A stretch of 49,763 nucleotides of DNA from Bifiguratus adelaidae (taxonomy: Eukaryota; Mucoromycota; Endogonomycetes; Endogonales). The notes beneath the pieces were generated by a model. It saw only the letters and a program-made list of their open reading frames with translations. It was not told where the DNA came from and searched no databases. Made by a program: the position numbers and the translations under genes. This document shows positions 9,477 to 21,356 of this stretch, piece by piece (the stretch's first letter is position 1; every line of letters begins with the position of its first letter). The stretch covers positions 1-49,763 of the forward strand of contig MVBO01000109.1 in NCBI GenBank assembly GCA_002261195.1, in the 5' to 3' direction.

Positions 9477-12400
9477 ATGCAGCATAACAGCGGGTATACC
9501 GAGCATATGAGGGCTCGTAAGCTCTCACCATCGCCAGGACTTCCATTATATAGCGACTCGAACGAGCGTAAGGAATTGGACAGCAACGGAAAGGAATTGA
9601 GAGAACCTCGGCTCAATGAAAAGTACTCCTATCACGATCACGTCTATTCTCGGTCAGATCAGGCTTTTGCCAAGCTTGGAAAGGGTAAAGCGGATAGAGA
9701 TAGGCTGAAGAAGCGGAATGACTTGATCATTGCGGGAATTATCACATTTTGGGCAAGTTTTGTGAGGTTCTGGAAGATATGGCAGCCATCCTCCGTAGTG
9801 TGAGTGATTGACTAGAAACGCAAGCGTCATATACTGACTGAGGGATCCATTTAGATTTGACGAAGTACATTTTGGTGGATTTGCGGCGAAGTATATCCGA
9901 ACTCGCTTCTTTTTCGATGTGCATCCACCAGTATGTGAAGGGGAAACTGTTATGCGAATTTTACTGATTCTCTCGCGTTCCTGTAGTTGGCTAAGATGCT
10001 CATCGCTTTGGTTGCAAAGCTTGCGGGTTTTAAAGGGGACTTCGACTTTAAAGACATTGGGCTGTAAGTTACTCTTAGGTACAAGTGATCGCATGAACTG
10101 ACAAGAGCTATAGGGACTACATTGAGCCCGGAGTTCCCTATATATCCATGCGAACGTTCTGCGCATTTGCTGGCCTCGTTGTTGTACCGACCGCTTATTT
10201 GACAATCCGTGTTTCGGGACATTCCATTCCGGCCGCGATTCTCGCTGCCATGTTCGTAGCTTATGGTTCGTCATCAGTTAATGCGACGAGATATCATGAA
10301 GCTGACTGATGCTCTACAGAGAATGGTCTAATCACAAACAACCGACTCATATTACTGGATCCGATCCTACTCATGTTTACGGCCCTTACGATATTGATGT
10401 GGTGCAATTGGTTCAATCAACATCATCAACCGTTCAAATTCTGGTGGTGGACATGGCTTGGTATGACTGGTCTTGGACTAGGTTTGACAGTTAGTTGCAA
10501 GTGGGTAGGTCTCTTCACCATTGCAACTATCGGTTTCTCCACCATCAAGAATCTGTGGGAGATCTGGGGAGACTTGCGTGTTGGTGTTGTGAGTATTATT
10601 GAATTCAACCGTCTATCTTCTTTTGTTCACAACACCATCAGCCACTTTTTCTGCAGCATTTCTACGCTCGGGCTGTGTGCCTCATCATCTTGCCCATGAT
10701 CATATATATGCTCATGTTCCAAATTCACTTCCACTCCTTGCCAAACAGTGGTGATGGAGATGGCTTTATGAGCACGGAATTTCAGCAATCTCTAGCCGGA
10801 CATCGCATGGATGACACGCCCGCCGATATCGCATATGGCTCAAGGATAACGATTCGACATTTAGATAGCAACGGCGGATACCTACATTCACACGCGCACG
10901 ATTACCCCGGAGGGAGCAAACGTAAGCATTGAACTCTTCACATGGCTCCGTGAAACTCATACTATTATTTTAAATGTGCAGAGCAACAAGTCACCCTTTA
11001 CCCTCACAAGGACGAGAACAACATATGGCTCATCAAGAAGGCTGATATCAATCCATCGGACAGTGATCCGATCGAATACGTGCGCGCAGGCGACATCGTT
11101 CGTTTGGAGCACACGTCCACATCGAAGCATTTGCACAGTCATGCCATAAGACCCATCATGAGCGATCTGGAATATCACAATGAAGTCAGCGCTTATGGGT
11201 TTGAAGGATTTGATGGCGACGCGAACGATTATTGGAGAGTAGAGATCGCTAGTCACGACAAGAAGGATCCTGTAGCTACCGAGAGACTTCGAACTTTGCA
11301 TTCGGAGATTCGTTTCGTGCATGTTCAGACTGGCTGCTACCTTTTTTCCAAAGGCAGCAAGCTACCTGCTTGGGGCTTCGAGCAGAGTGAGGTTACTTGT
11401 ATTTCTGGCGGAAAATTGCCCAAGACCACTTGGAGGGTGGAAACTAATACCAACGAAAAGCGTATGTATGCATCTCGTTATCTGTTATTCTGCGCTTAAC
11501 GTTATATATCTGCAGTTCCGGAGGACGCCGAAAAAGTCAACTACCGCAAGTTGTGGTTCATTGGAAAATTCGTTGAGTTGAACAAAGTGATGTGGAGATC
11601 CAATGCCGGTTTGACTCAATCGCACCCGTATGATTCGAGACCTCAGCATTGGCCATACTTACGAAGAGGCATCAATATGTGGGGTAAAGACCATCTCCAA
11701 GTATATCTACTGGGAAATCCTTTCATCTGGTGGCTGTCATCTGCGGCAATCCTCATTTACCTCGTCGCAAAGTTACTACTTATTCTGAGAGCAAAGCGTG
11801 GTTATACAGATCACTTTGGAGGTAATGTTACCTAACTCAAACAAACGTCGTCATAACAAATGATTACCAGGTCTACGGCGCTTTTACGATGAATCTGCTG
11901 GGTTCATGGTAGCTGCTTGGGCACTCCATTACTTCCCCTTCTTCCTCATGGCGCGCCAATTATTCCTTCACCATTACATGCCTGCACTCTATTTCTCCAT
12001 TCTCACGTTTGCGATCTTCTTTGACCTGGTCACCATTCGCCTGAACAATTGGAGACGATTTGTCGCTGTTTTCATCATGATTGTCATTGGCATTCACTAT
12101 TTCCGGGTGTTTGCACCTCTCACCTATGGAAGTCCGCAAACAAAGCAACATTGCGAAGCAACAAAATACCTGGATACATGGGACTTTGATTGCGTCACGT
12201 AAGTCGATGACCTGTTATCTTTCCTTGTTCACACTTTGCATCTTAGCTTTTATGATGACCTGAAGCTGTATTACCCTTCAAAAATCGCAGAACCGCCTAA
12301 AGAACCTGTAATCGAGAAAGATCCTATATTAGAACAAATTGCCAACAAGGAGGCGCCAGAGAAGGGAACGACACAGGACGCAGTGGTCGGTGAATTAGAC

Positions 12401-12505
12401 GCCGAAGAAGCAGACAATATCAACATTGCGACGGAACAAGCGCCGCCTCCTTTGGAGCAAGACAATCGAGACGATCAAAATGCTGATCGAGACAGGTTGC
12501 TCTAA
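9477..12505 (+). CDS. PMT2: Dolichyl-phosphate-mannose protein O-mannosyltransferase, PMT2 subfamily
   Basis: Transfers the first mannose from dolichyl-phosphate-mannose to Ser/Thr of secretory proteins in the ER membrane. Ten exons (9477-9799, 9855-9930, 9987-10063, 10114-10265, 10320-10588, 10642-10921, 10982-11461, 11516-11821, 11871-12198, 12247-12505) join in phase to 849 residues. The luminal loop-1 catalytic pair is in FDEVHFGGF (108-116), followed by RFFFDVHPPLAKM. Multiple membrane segments flank a MIR region beginning around GDGDGFMSTEFQ and YLHSHAHDYPGG (near residue 340-390) and running to about 560. A second hydrophobic block covers about 610-740. The wording of GLGLTVSCKWVGLFTIATIG matches the PMT2 rather than PMT1 or PMT4 group. 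The cytosolic tail (from about 770) is Glu/Asp-rich. Such proteins usually act as heterodimers with a PMT1-type partner, which is not in this window. The gene is convergent with the next, stops 29 bp apart. Confidence 0.95.
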
Positions 12506-12534
12506 AATTGTGCATTATATCTAGAATAGACATT

Positions 12535-14164
12535 TCACAACTTCGCTTTAGCCCTGCCTTCTATCAAAACTTCATGCGGGACCATCTTCCCAAGTCCTTG
12601 ACCCAAGACTGGTCTTTCCTCTGTCCATCCAGCTCGTAATACGTCTCCTTTATGTTTTTGCGATGACGACGAGACTTCCATCTGCTTCAGCTCTGGTGCT
12701 TTCCCATCGCCCGTAAAGTCTTCCTTCCGTCCCTCCATGCCACCGTTGCCACCAACGGATGTATCTCTGTTCCATGCCCACAATGCTTTGAGTGATACAC
12801 CCGCACGCACAGGATCTTTGCCCTCGACAACATCTGCGATAGGTTCGCCAACGACTGGAAGAAATTTCATGCCATGGCCTGAATCACCACTAGCGACGTA
12901 GAGATCTTGATGCCTTGGATGTTCGGATATCAAAAAGTTACCATTGACTGAATCGCAATACCAGCACACACGCATTTCAACAAGCGGCATCTCGTTCAAT
13001 TGAGGCATAAATTCGCGCATGAAGTTTTGAGCGTGCGCCAAAGCCTCTGCCGGGATAGTGTCGTTGGGGTTCGTTACTTTGGTGCGAGGTACCGAAATTT
13101 GCGACTGTACAGATCGAGCAATTTGGGCTTGATATTGACCGATGGGTAATTTGTTGGCCTCGACAGGGTTCAGGTAACCTGACGAATGCCTGGCGATCTT
13201 GATGCGGCCATCCAATGCAATTGATGGGAATCCGTAAAAGCCTACAAAGAAGGAGATCAGATCGCGCGACAGTTGTGGTGTTGCCCTTTGCCTACCTGAT
13301 TTTGTCCAATCGCCTGCCCAGACTGGAAACTTGTCGCCTTTGAATACCTCTGCTTGATCCGGCGTAGGCATGACATGAATCACGGTTTGTCCAGTTGCTA
13401 CAAGTAAATCATCTGTATCCACCACGCTAGGTGTCCATGCACCGGTCGCCAGAATGACCTTGTCCGCATAATGTACTTTACCGTTCCTCGTCTTGATTCC
13501 TATCACCTTGGAATTGCTTGAATCGGAAAAGATGAGCTCAGACAGTGTGCCATCTGGATCACCGGTGATGAACTGGACTCCAGCCTTCTTGCAGAGGTAA
13601 TGCATCGTTCGTACGCCCATCGATGAGTCACACCAACCACCTAGTTTATTATAGTAGGCAATATCGTATCCATTGCTCACGGCAGTCCGGAATTGCGGAT
13701 ACCGCTTTAGGATCGCTTCGCCGTTCTCCATCACCTCGATGCAATCCCCGTATCCAAAGTCTCGAATGGCTTTCATCGTGTCGATCTCAAAAGGATTAAA
13801 CTGCCCGTTTCGTCCAAAGAATAGGACTCCTGTCTCATGGAAACAAAGCTGACCAAACTCTCGCTGAGAAACCTTGTTGAGTTCCCGCCATAATGGAAGA
13901 GCTTCCAGGCCCAAAACCATATGATGTGTTTCCGAACCGTAATCAAAACGCACTACTTTGGTGATATCTAAGCGCGACGGCGTGTGAATATCATTCAGCG
14001 CGCGCTCACTGGAAGCACGTACCCGTAGAAGCAGCATCTGGCGCCGGGATGTTTTGTCTATCAAACAAGATCACATCATAGGTGCCTCGTTTTGCGAAAG
14101 CGTAAGCTGTGGATATCCCGAAACACCCTCCACCTACAATGATGATCCTTGTTCTTGCAGGCAT
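12535..14164 (-). CDS. FAD-dependent amine oxidase (fructosyl-amino-acid/sarcosine oxidase type), peroxisomal, copy A
   Basis: Three exons (complement of 14023-14164, 13296-13967, 12535-13241) give 506 residues. The N-terminus has the FAD-binding Rossmann fold RIIIVGGGCFGISTAYAFAK, then DAASTDITKVVRFDYGS, the conserved flavin-contacting segment of the sarcosine oxidase / fructosyl amine oxidase / saccharopine oxidase group. The C-terminal half has MRVCWYCDS, where fungal fructosyl amine oxidases attach FAD covalently to Cys, and SGHGMKFLPVVG. The protein ends in AKL, a canonical type-1 peroxisomal targeting signal, fitting an H2O2-producing oxidase. Substrate (glycated amino acid, N-methyl amino acid, pipecolate or saccharopine) cannot be fixed from sequence. 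It is longer than usual (about 440) because of a hydrophilic insert near residues 420-470. A paralogue lies 300 bp upstream on the same strand. Confidence 0.9.
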
Positions 14165-14464
14165 ATGACGAAAAGAAAGAGACAAGAGCGCGAGAGGAGA
14201 TCGGCGAGCTAAGCGATAATCTCGGCCGTGAGAAAAAGTACGGTGAAATTCGGGCAGAGCGGCAGCGATAAGTTGTATCACCCTCTCGCTTGCATACTGA
14301 CATACGATCGATATGCGAGTATCAATGCAGGAACAGCTTGCGTTGTAGGCGATACACGTCTTTCGACCATGATCGCGCTTTGTGGTAATTCATCGGTCCA
14401 ACGCGCAGGCGCGCAATGGTATTTGTAGTTGTTTAATCTAACATTTATCCCCCTCCGAGTATAT
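14165..14464. other. Spacer between the tandem oxidase genes
   Basis: 300 bp that must carry the promoter of copy A and the 3' flank of copy B. No gene, repeat or clear motif seen. Confidence 0.5.
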
Positions 14465-16059
14465 CTACACGTTTGCTTGGGCTCTAGCTTTTGTCAGAAC
14501 CTCTAGTGGCACCATTTTCCCGTGACCTTGCTCCAAAACTGGCCTCTCGGAAGTCCATCCAGCCCTGATAGCGCTTATCTTGTGTGATCGATTCTTACCA
14601 CGTGCTGACTCTGAAGTTTCTGAATGTCTGCTTTCCTGACCGTCCACTTCCTCAACGGAGCCTTTCCTCTTCCATGCCCACAACTCCTTGAGAGATACTC
14701 CGGCGCGCACTGGATCTCTGCTTTCGATAATATCCACAATAGCTTCACCGATGATGGGCAAAAACTTTATGCCATGACCAGAGTCTCCGCTGACAACGGA
14801 GAGATTCTGATGTCGAGGATGCTCGGATACCAAAAATTTGCCGTCTACCGAGTCACAATACCAGCATACCCGCATCTCGATAATCGGCATCTCCTTAAAT
14901 TCCGGCATGAAGTCGCCAAGGAACTTTTGTACATCTGCTAGGGCGTCCTCGGGCATCGTATCATCCGGGTGCGTGACTCTAGTGCGTGGTATTGAGACAA
15001 AGAGGGATTGAGTGGCAGTTTCTGCGAGAGAAGTGCGTATAGGTAATGTTGCTGAGTCGACCGGATTAAGATATCCTCGAGAATGCTTTGCAATCTTGAT
15101 TCGTCCGTCGGACGGAATGGAAGGGAAACCATAATAGCCTGTTCACCGCCAATGTAAGCTCACGATATCGTTTCCAATCGGGCCTGATCCCTACCCGTAT
15201 TCAAGATGTCGCCTGACCAGACAGGAAATTTGTCGTCCCTGTAAATGCTTGCTGTTTTGTTGGCATGACATGGACGACGGTCTGTGCGGTTGCGACCAGC
15301 ATATCATCGGTGTCAATCACTCCCAGTGTCCAAGCACCCGTCGCGAGAATGACTTTGTCCGCAAAATGCTCTTTACCGTCGCTTGTTTTGATACCAATCA
15401 CCTTTGAATGGCTTGAATCCGAGAAGAGGAGCTGAGACAGGCAACCATGCAGGCCGGTGACGAACTGAATTCCAGCTTCTCTGCAGAGAAGATGCATAGT
15501 CTTTATGGCCAATGTTGAGTCGCACCATCCTCCCAGCTTGTTGAAATATGCAATATTAAAGCCATGGCTCACTGCACTTTCGAATTGGGGAAAACGAGCC
15601 ACGATGGATTGTCCGGTCTCAAATAACTCGATCTTGTCGCTGTATCCGAGGTTACGGAAGGCTTGTATGGAGTCTCTTTCAAAAGAGCCGAACTGTCCAT
15701 GTCGTCCGAAAAAGAGAACTCCGGTCTCGTGAAAGCAAGACTCCCCGAATTCCTTTCGTGACGCCCGATCGAGTTCCCTCCAACCAGGCAGGCTCTCAAG
15801 GGCCAGAGTCATGTATTCTGTTTCTGATCCATAATCCATACGCACAATTTTGGTGATATCTGGTTAATCTAGCTCAAAAATCTCGCCTCAAGCACTATGA
15901 CCACCTACCTGTCGAAGCAGCGTCCACGACCGGGATGTCTTTTCGGTCGAACACGATCACATTGTAAATGCCTCGTTTGGCCAAAGCATACGCCATGGAT
16001 AACCCAAAACATCCGCCTCCGACAATGAGTACTCTAGACTTGCGCTGCTTCTCAGACAT
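14465..16059 (-). pseudogene. FAD-dependent amine oxidase, copy B, with 4-nt frameshifting deletion
   Basis: Tandem paralogue of the neighbouring oxidase, with the same intron positions. It begins MSEKQRKSRVLIVGGGCFGL at 16059 and keeps DAASTDITKIVRMDYGS, FHETGVLFFGRHGQF and MRVCWYCDS. Aligned with copy A between TTGTCG and CATGACATG (plus strand, near 15228-15268), copy B has 28 nt where copy A has 32. The 4-nt loss shifts the frame, and translation would end at a TGA after MPTKQQAFTGTTNF, near residue 250. Downstream of the lesion the other frame resumes clean homology (DKFPVWSGD, YYGFPSIPSDGRIKIAKHSR) to the stop at 14465. The intact C-terminus would end QANV, not a peroxisomal signal, unlike the AKL of copy A. 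No intron of normal size can bridge the shift. A sequencing error cannot be excluded, but a 4-nt loss is not a homopolymer slip. Confidence 0.8.
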
Positions 16060-16382
16060 AAGTAGTGTAGGTGTGAAAAACGCGGAAGTTTCTCTATCTC
16101 TCGCGAGTAGCGACACGGTTACAAGTGGTTCCTTTTATGGTAAGCCGCGTCGATGGCCTGCCAGACAAGGCGGTCATTTTGGCTCTGCCGCTCCTTCAAC
16201 TATTTATCCAGCTGAAAACGAGGGAGGAAAAGGGCTAGCAAGGCAACAGCGTACATATTTATCAAGCATCTAAAGGCAGCTGATCATCAATTTTATGCAC
16301 AGGCATCCCGTCCGAATCGAAGCGGTAGCAAGAAGATAACAGAGACAGTAACCATAGTTTATATATTCACCACATCAATCTT
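16060..16382. other. Intergenic spacer, oxidase copy B to alpha-mannosidase
   Basis: About 320 bp holding the copy B promoter and the 3' flank of the mannosidase. The copy B frame stays open upstream to another ATG at 16116, but the start at 16059 matches copy A better. Nothing else identified. Confidence 0.5.
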
Positions 16383-19300
16383 CTACTCCAATCTGACTTT
16401 AAGAGTCATAATCTCAAATGGCTTAAGGATAAGTTCAGTCTCGTTCTGGGAGGAGAGCTCCACCTTATCTCCATCCTCTTCAAGGATAGAGCAACGATAA
16501 ATCGATTTAATACGATAGGCGCTAGATGACTCTGTTATTGCCGTGCAAACGATCATTAGGGCATCATACCTCTTCAACGCTCCAACAGCCTTCCCACCGT
16601 ACGCCTCAAACAAACGAAGTACCATGCCGTCGCCATCTTGAGCTCGTTTGACGGTTTCAAGCACAACATTCTCAGCTCCAGTGAATTCGAAGGCAGGCTG
16701 GCCGGCAGCAAGTGCCGATTGGGTGTCACCGTTATGTGGGCTTGCTCTAAACGGCATGATAAGATAACTAAAGTCATAGAAATCAGCCAGCTACATACTT
16801 TGCAAGAAGTGGAACATTAAATGCATAAGCTTCGCGGACGACTTCAGAGTTCAAAAAGTGTCCCTTGTGGGGATAGACGGCGTACTTGAAAGAATGATGT
16901 CCTGTCAATAGAAGCATTAAGTAACGGAATGTGATCTGATATTACCAGCATACCAATGTCAAGATGGGTATCCGGTGCCTTGGGACTGCGTACAAGACTC
17001 AAGCGCATGGTGTTTCCATTGGTAGCATAACCATACTTGCAATCATTGAGTAAGGCGACACCATATCCATACTCGCTAAGATCTGCGAATTTGTGTCCAC
17101 AGACTTCAAACTTGGCAGCTTCCCAAGACGTGTTAGTATGTGTCGGACGACTGATGACGCCAAATTGAGTATCGTAGGTGGCCTTTATATGACATTGAGA
17201 TTCATATTCTAAGTGCACAACACTCTTCACTTACCGTGTCGGCTAGAATGTCCCAAACAAATTCCACTTTCTACGAACACCGTTCCAATCAGTCCAGTAT
17301 CAGTTTAATGTATTCAAACGTACCAAGAATTGGCGGTTCTCATTCCATTCGAGCTCTGTATCGAAGTCCACTCGCTTTCCAACCGAGGTCAGTGAAATGA
17401 CTTGACGTAGGGAGGACGTCTTCGAGATTTGTTTTTCAACAAGAAGAGACACGACCATGGGACCGTCTTCGATGAGCTATATCGACATTAGTATTCGTAA
17501 TTGCCAAAGCGGGACCGAATATAATACCTTGACGGTTCCGTTCTCGACGTTTCTACCCTTGCTGAGATGGTAGATTTCAACTTCAAATGTGCGATTATAA
17601 GTGTTGGTGTTCGCCTTCATTCCTCGACTTACCATCCCAGGCTGTTTTGCAAGGTATAATAATAAACGAATTGTTAGCATCTTCTCAAAGCACCAATCCC
17701 AACCTAGATACGACTCACCATCCCAATACAACGGCTGCAGAATAATAAAGACGTATTTGAGCAGGAATTCATCTCGGTGTCTTGGATTATAGTAGACTCG
17801 TACTTACCACATCCTCATACATTTGGAAAACATTTCCTTTTGCTTGCGAGGGTATCGACTCTCGGCTGAATGTATTCCTTTTTAGCAACCAAAATACCCA
17901 AAATCTCAACATTCCACTTACTCATTCTCCTTGTCATAGAGGCTCACGAGTTGACCCTGTTTATCAAATGTAGCTTCCAAGTATCTGTTGGAAAGCACAT
18001 AACCACCATCAGCGCTCTTTTTGGCTGAAATCCATATCCTTATAAGTGCGAATCCGCCCATCAGGAAAGGTCCACGTACCAGAAGCCTCCCAATCTGCTG
18101 CAAGCGACTGGAATCGATCAGCAGAGACATTCATCACGCCCATGCTTGGTGCATCAGCCACTAAAAGGCATCAGAGTGTGCCAGCTTGATTTCCGTTCCA
18201 CCGAAGCTCACCGATAACATAACCTTGCTTGCCATCCTCAGAGAGCTGTGCAAGCCGTGATTCAATGCCCTCTGATGGCACTTTGACAATGTCGGTCCGG
18301 GACCAAGGAAGCGAATTGAATACCTTAACACCTGGTTGCCTACTTAGCAACATTAACTTGATAATACTATAATCCATACCGGTGACTTCCATCATCTCAT
18401 CACCAGCTTTGAAGCCCCAGACTCGGTCCAAGAGCTCTTTCCGCAATTTCGTCGATTTTTCTTGGACCTCACCTAGAATCTAATGTATTTGGTGAGCAAG
18501 TGATACCTGCATACCTAATCCTTAGTATTTACCCTTCTCGCATCAATATTGACAAGCTCAATTGACGATCCGGGTCTAACGTTGAATCAGTACCATGACA
18601 TTGACTACCAAACGGTGCTTACAAAACGTCATGGAATTGACATCTGCGGAGAAAGGAAATATGGTTAATGGCGATGTGCAGCAGGCGAAACGACTTACAA
18701 GCAAAGGTCTTCCCACAAACTTTCAATAAGATTCGCAGGATAAGTGTAACTTGAGACTGGACTCTGAGACGCAATCGCACCGAGGAGTTCTATTTCACGC
18801 AGCAAGAACTCAATCTTTCGATTGAATTTCTTGACAGCCGCGGTTGATGTATACGTGCCTCTGTGCAATTCAAAGTACTATAGCGGAATTCAGCAGCCAA
18901 TGCGGTATCAGCGCCCAGAGTCACTTACAAGCTCTCCCTTCCAGCGAGAAAGCTCCTTGGAGTTCTTTTCGAGACGCTCGTAGAACTCTTCTACATTGCC
19001 CATCTTGACCTTTGGCAATGGAGCCTAAACTCGATACAAGTCAATCACCGAGGCTGGCAAGCACATTAGGTGCAGCAACGTACCACATCCTGCATTTTCT
19101 CCAATCTCTCCACCATAGCCGGTAGAGGACCACCACCACCATCGCCAACACCTTGCGGCGCGCGTTAGCTGTGCTAGATTACAGCATATTGAACTTACCG
19201 TAGACGAGGAGACTTTCGTTACTGAAATCCTTGTCCTTATGGTTTCGCTCACTGGAAAGTATGAGTACAAAGCATGCAAGATAAGCTGTGCATGACTTAC

Positions 19301-20978
19301 CTCATTAGAAGCTCTCCGACATTGGCGCTACCAGTATAGGTATTGGAAGGGCACATGTGCGTCAATACTCTGCTTCCATCCAATCCAGTCCACTCAAATG
19401 TGGTCTTCGGAAACTAAGGGATCTCATATTTCAGCACCAATGAATTCTGCGAATTGGTGACGTACCGAATTAATATTGTTCCATGACAACTTCTGGGTGA
19501 AGAAATACTTCATATTGCATTGACGCACAATTTGAGGCAATTGAGCGGAATAACCTGGTTTTGATTGGCATGTAAGTAACTGAACACTTCGCTTTTCGCT
19601 CAAGCAACGTACCAAAGGTATCAGGAAGCCAAAACACATTGCTATGGTATCCAAAGTGCTTGTGGAAGAAGGATTGACTAAATTGAGTTGGTTAGACATC
19701 GACGCAAGCCAAATTGTTTCCATTACCCAAGGAGGAATTGACGGCAAAGTGATTCGCCGGATGGAATGTTGCAGTCCATTTCGACCCAGGTCTATCGGGC
19801 TGATCAATGACAGTGCCAAAGACGCCTCGCCTTGTCACTTACTCCACCCACTGGTAAGAATTGCATCTTCTTGATCCAGCCTGAAACTTCTTCGAACAGC
19901 TCAGGGTAGTCTTGCATAAGCCATTTGTACTGTTGGGCTTGAGAGCAAACAAAAGTGTAGTCGGGGTGCTTCTCCATCAAGCGAATCTGGGAGGCCCATG
20001 AGCGTGCTGTCTTTCTTCGTGTTTCTGCGAACGGCCACAGCCAGGCAGTATCTAGAAGTTTTCCTTAGTGGGCAGGAAATGTCATTATGTACATACCGAT
20101 ATGGCAGTGACCGACAGCCGTCAAGAGATGGCCCCCGTTAGCATTCGGTGCGTCGAGATAGTCTTCAATGATGCGCAAAGCTTTCTCCAAGCCTTCTTTT
20201 TCGCCGTAACGTACCAAATCACACACTTCTTCTACTACCCACAACGCTTCCGCACCACGTTGTGAATCACCCGGCAATTGTTTCGCCATATCAAGGACAA
20301 TGGACATGGCGAGATACAACTTTTGGGCCAACACATTGGGTGCACGCAAAACCATCGTGCTCAAGGTGAAGGTGCGGTCTGGCACGGGAGGTTGAATCGA
20401 ACCGTTTCCCCCTGCACCAGCTCCGAAGAGACCGTTACAGGCAATCTCAATATAAAGTTCGTGTTGATGACCTGCTCGGCCCTTTTGCGTCAGCAAGTAT
20501 TCTCGTCGACTATCGCCACCTCCACCACCAGTCAATCCTTGAAGTGGAATACCAGCTGGCGAGTATACCATCGCTTCGGAGTTTGAGTCGAAGGTCAAGT
20601 ATACAGGAAGACCGTTCAAGGATTCGGGAATAGTGATAAAAATATGCAACCAATGAGTCGACTATTAAATGTCTCTATTCAGAATCCCAGTAAGGGTCCA
20701 TCGCATGTATAGCTTACCCAAGTCGGTCCAAAGGATTCTCCGACGCCTTTGCTTTCCACCCATCCTTCCCTTGTCGCGATCTTGTCGAACTTCAATCTCT
20801 CCAAGCCTGGGTTCGACTTTTTGAGTATCTTGGTAAAGACTTTATCACCCTCCTCAGTAATCTCCCAAAGCATAGCCTTCAGATTGATCTCATGGCCGTT
20901 TCCACCATCAGACATGAAGTTATCTGCCCTTGCCAAGGTGATACTTCGAATAATTCTAGGTTTCTGTGCGGTTGACAT
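16383..20978 (-). CDS. AMS1: Class II alpha-mannosidase, GH38, Ams1/MAN2C1 type
   Basis: Hydrolyses terminal alpha-mannose from free oligosaccharides; in yeast Ams1 is a vacuolar enzyme delivered from the cytosol by selective autophagy, and there is no signal peptide here either. The start [21 protein letters not shown] is followed by [19 protein letters not shown], the N-terminal domain of this subgroup. The catalytic region shows [19 protein letters not shown] (zinc ligands His and Asp), [13 protein letters not shown] with the nucleophile Asp, and [16 protein letters not shown]. The C-terminal beta domains show [25 protein letters not shown] and PLYWDAWDVEIYH, ending [13 protein letters not shown] followed the splice phases through the gene and found no break. 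It has some twenty introns, including a 9-nt microexon at 17633-17641 and a 16-nt exon at 17719-17734. Length is roughly 1,050-1,150 residues. A frame extends upstream of the chosen ATG to 21053 but without family similarity. Confidence 0.93.
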
Positions 20979-21356
20979 CGTAGCAGACGTATGATGTTTA
21001 CCAGAATCTTCGGTAGTAGGAGAGTAAGGATTCAAATACGAAAAGATGCCCATGTATCCGACCCAAGTACCAAAAGAGACCGGTGCCTGGTTTTAATATA
21101 AACGAAGAAACAACGGTGTCAGACATGACAAAACCATCAATACACATTGCGGCAGACGTCAAAGTACCTTGAAAGATTCAGGATACACTATGCTTGCTTT
21201 CCAACGTATGCCTTCCGTTGAAAGCAGGAGCAACAGAGTGAACTCTCACGCTCAGGATCTTGTCCGAAACGTCGCTTAGCTTGGACTGTCACATTATTAC
21301 CATATATGGACAGCAATTTGCCAATCAAATAATGCATATCTGCGATTGTTCTCGCT
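20979..21356. other. Spacer between LRR gene and alpha-mannosidase with unassigned open segments
   Basis: On the minus strand two segments look as if they could splice together: one ending PESFK before a GTACTT donor at 21167, and one from 21086 beginning APVSFGTWVGYMGIFSYLNP after an AAACCAG acceptor, read in the mannosidase frame. They have no recognisable homology. They may be a 5' untranslated or N-terminal exon of the mannosidase, or 3' sequence of the LRR gene. Confidence 0.3.
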
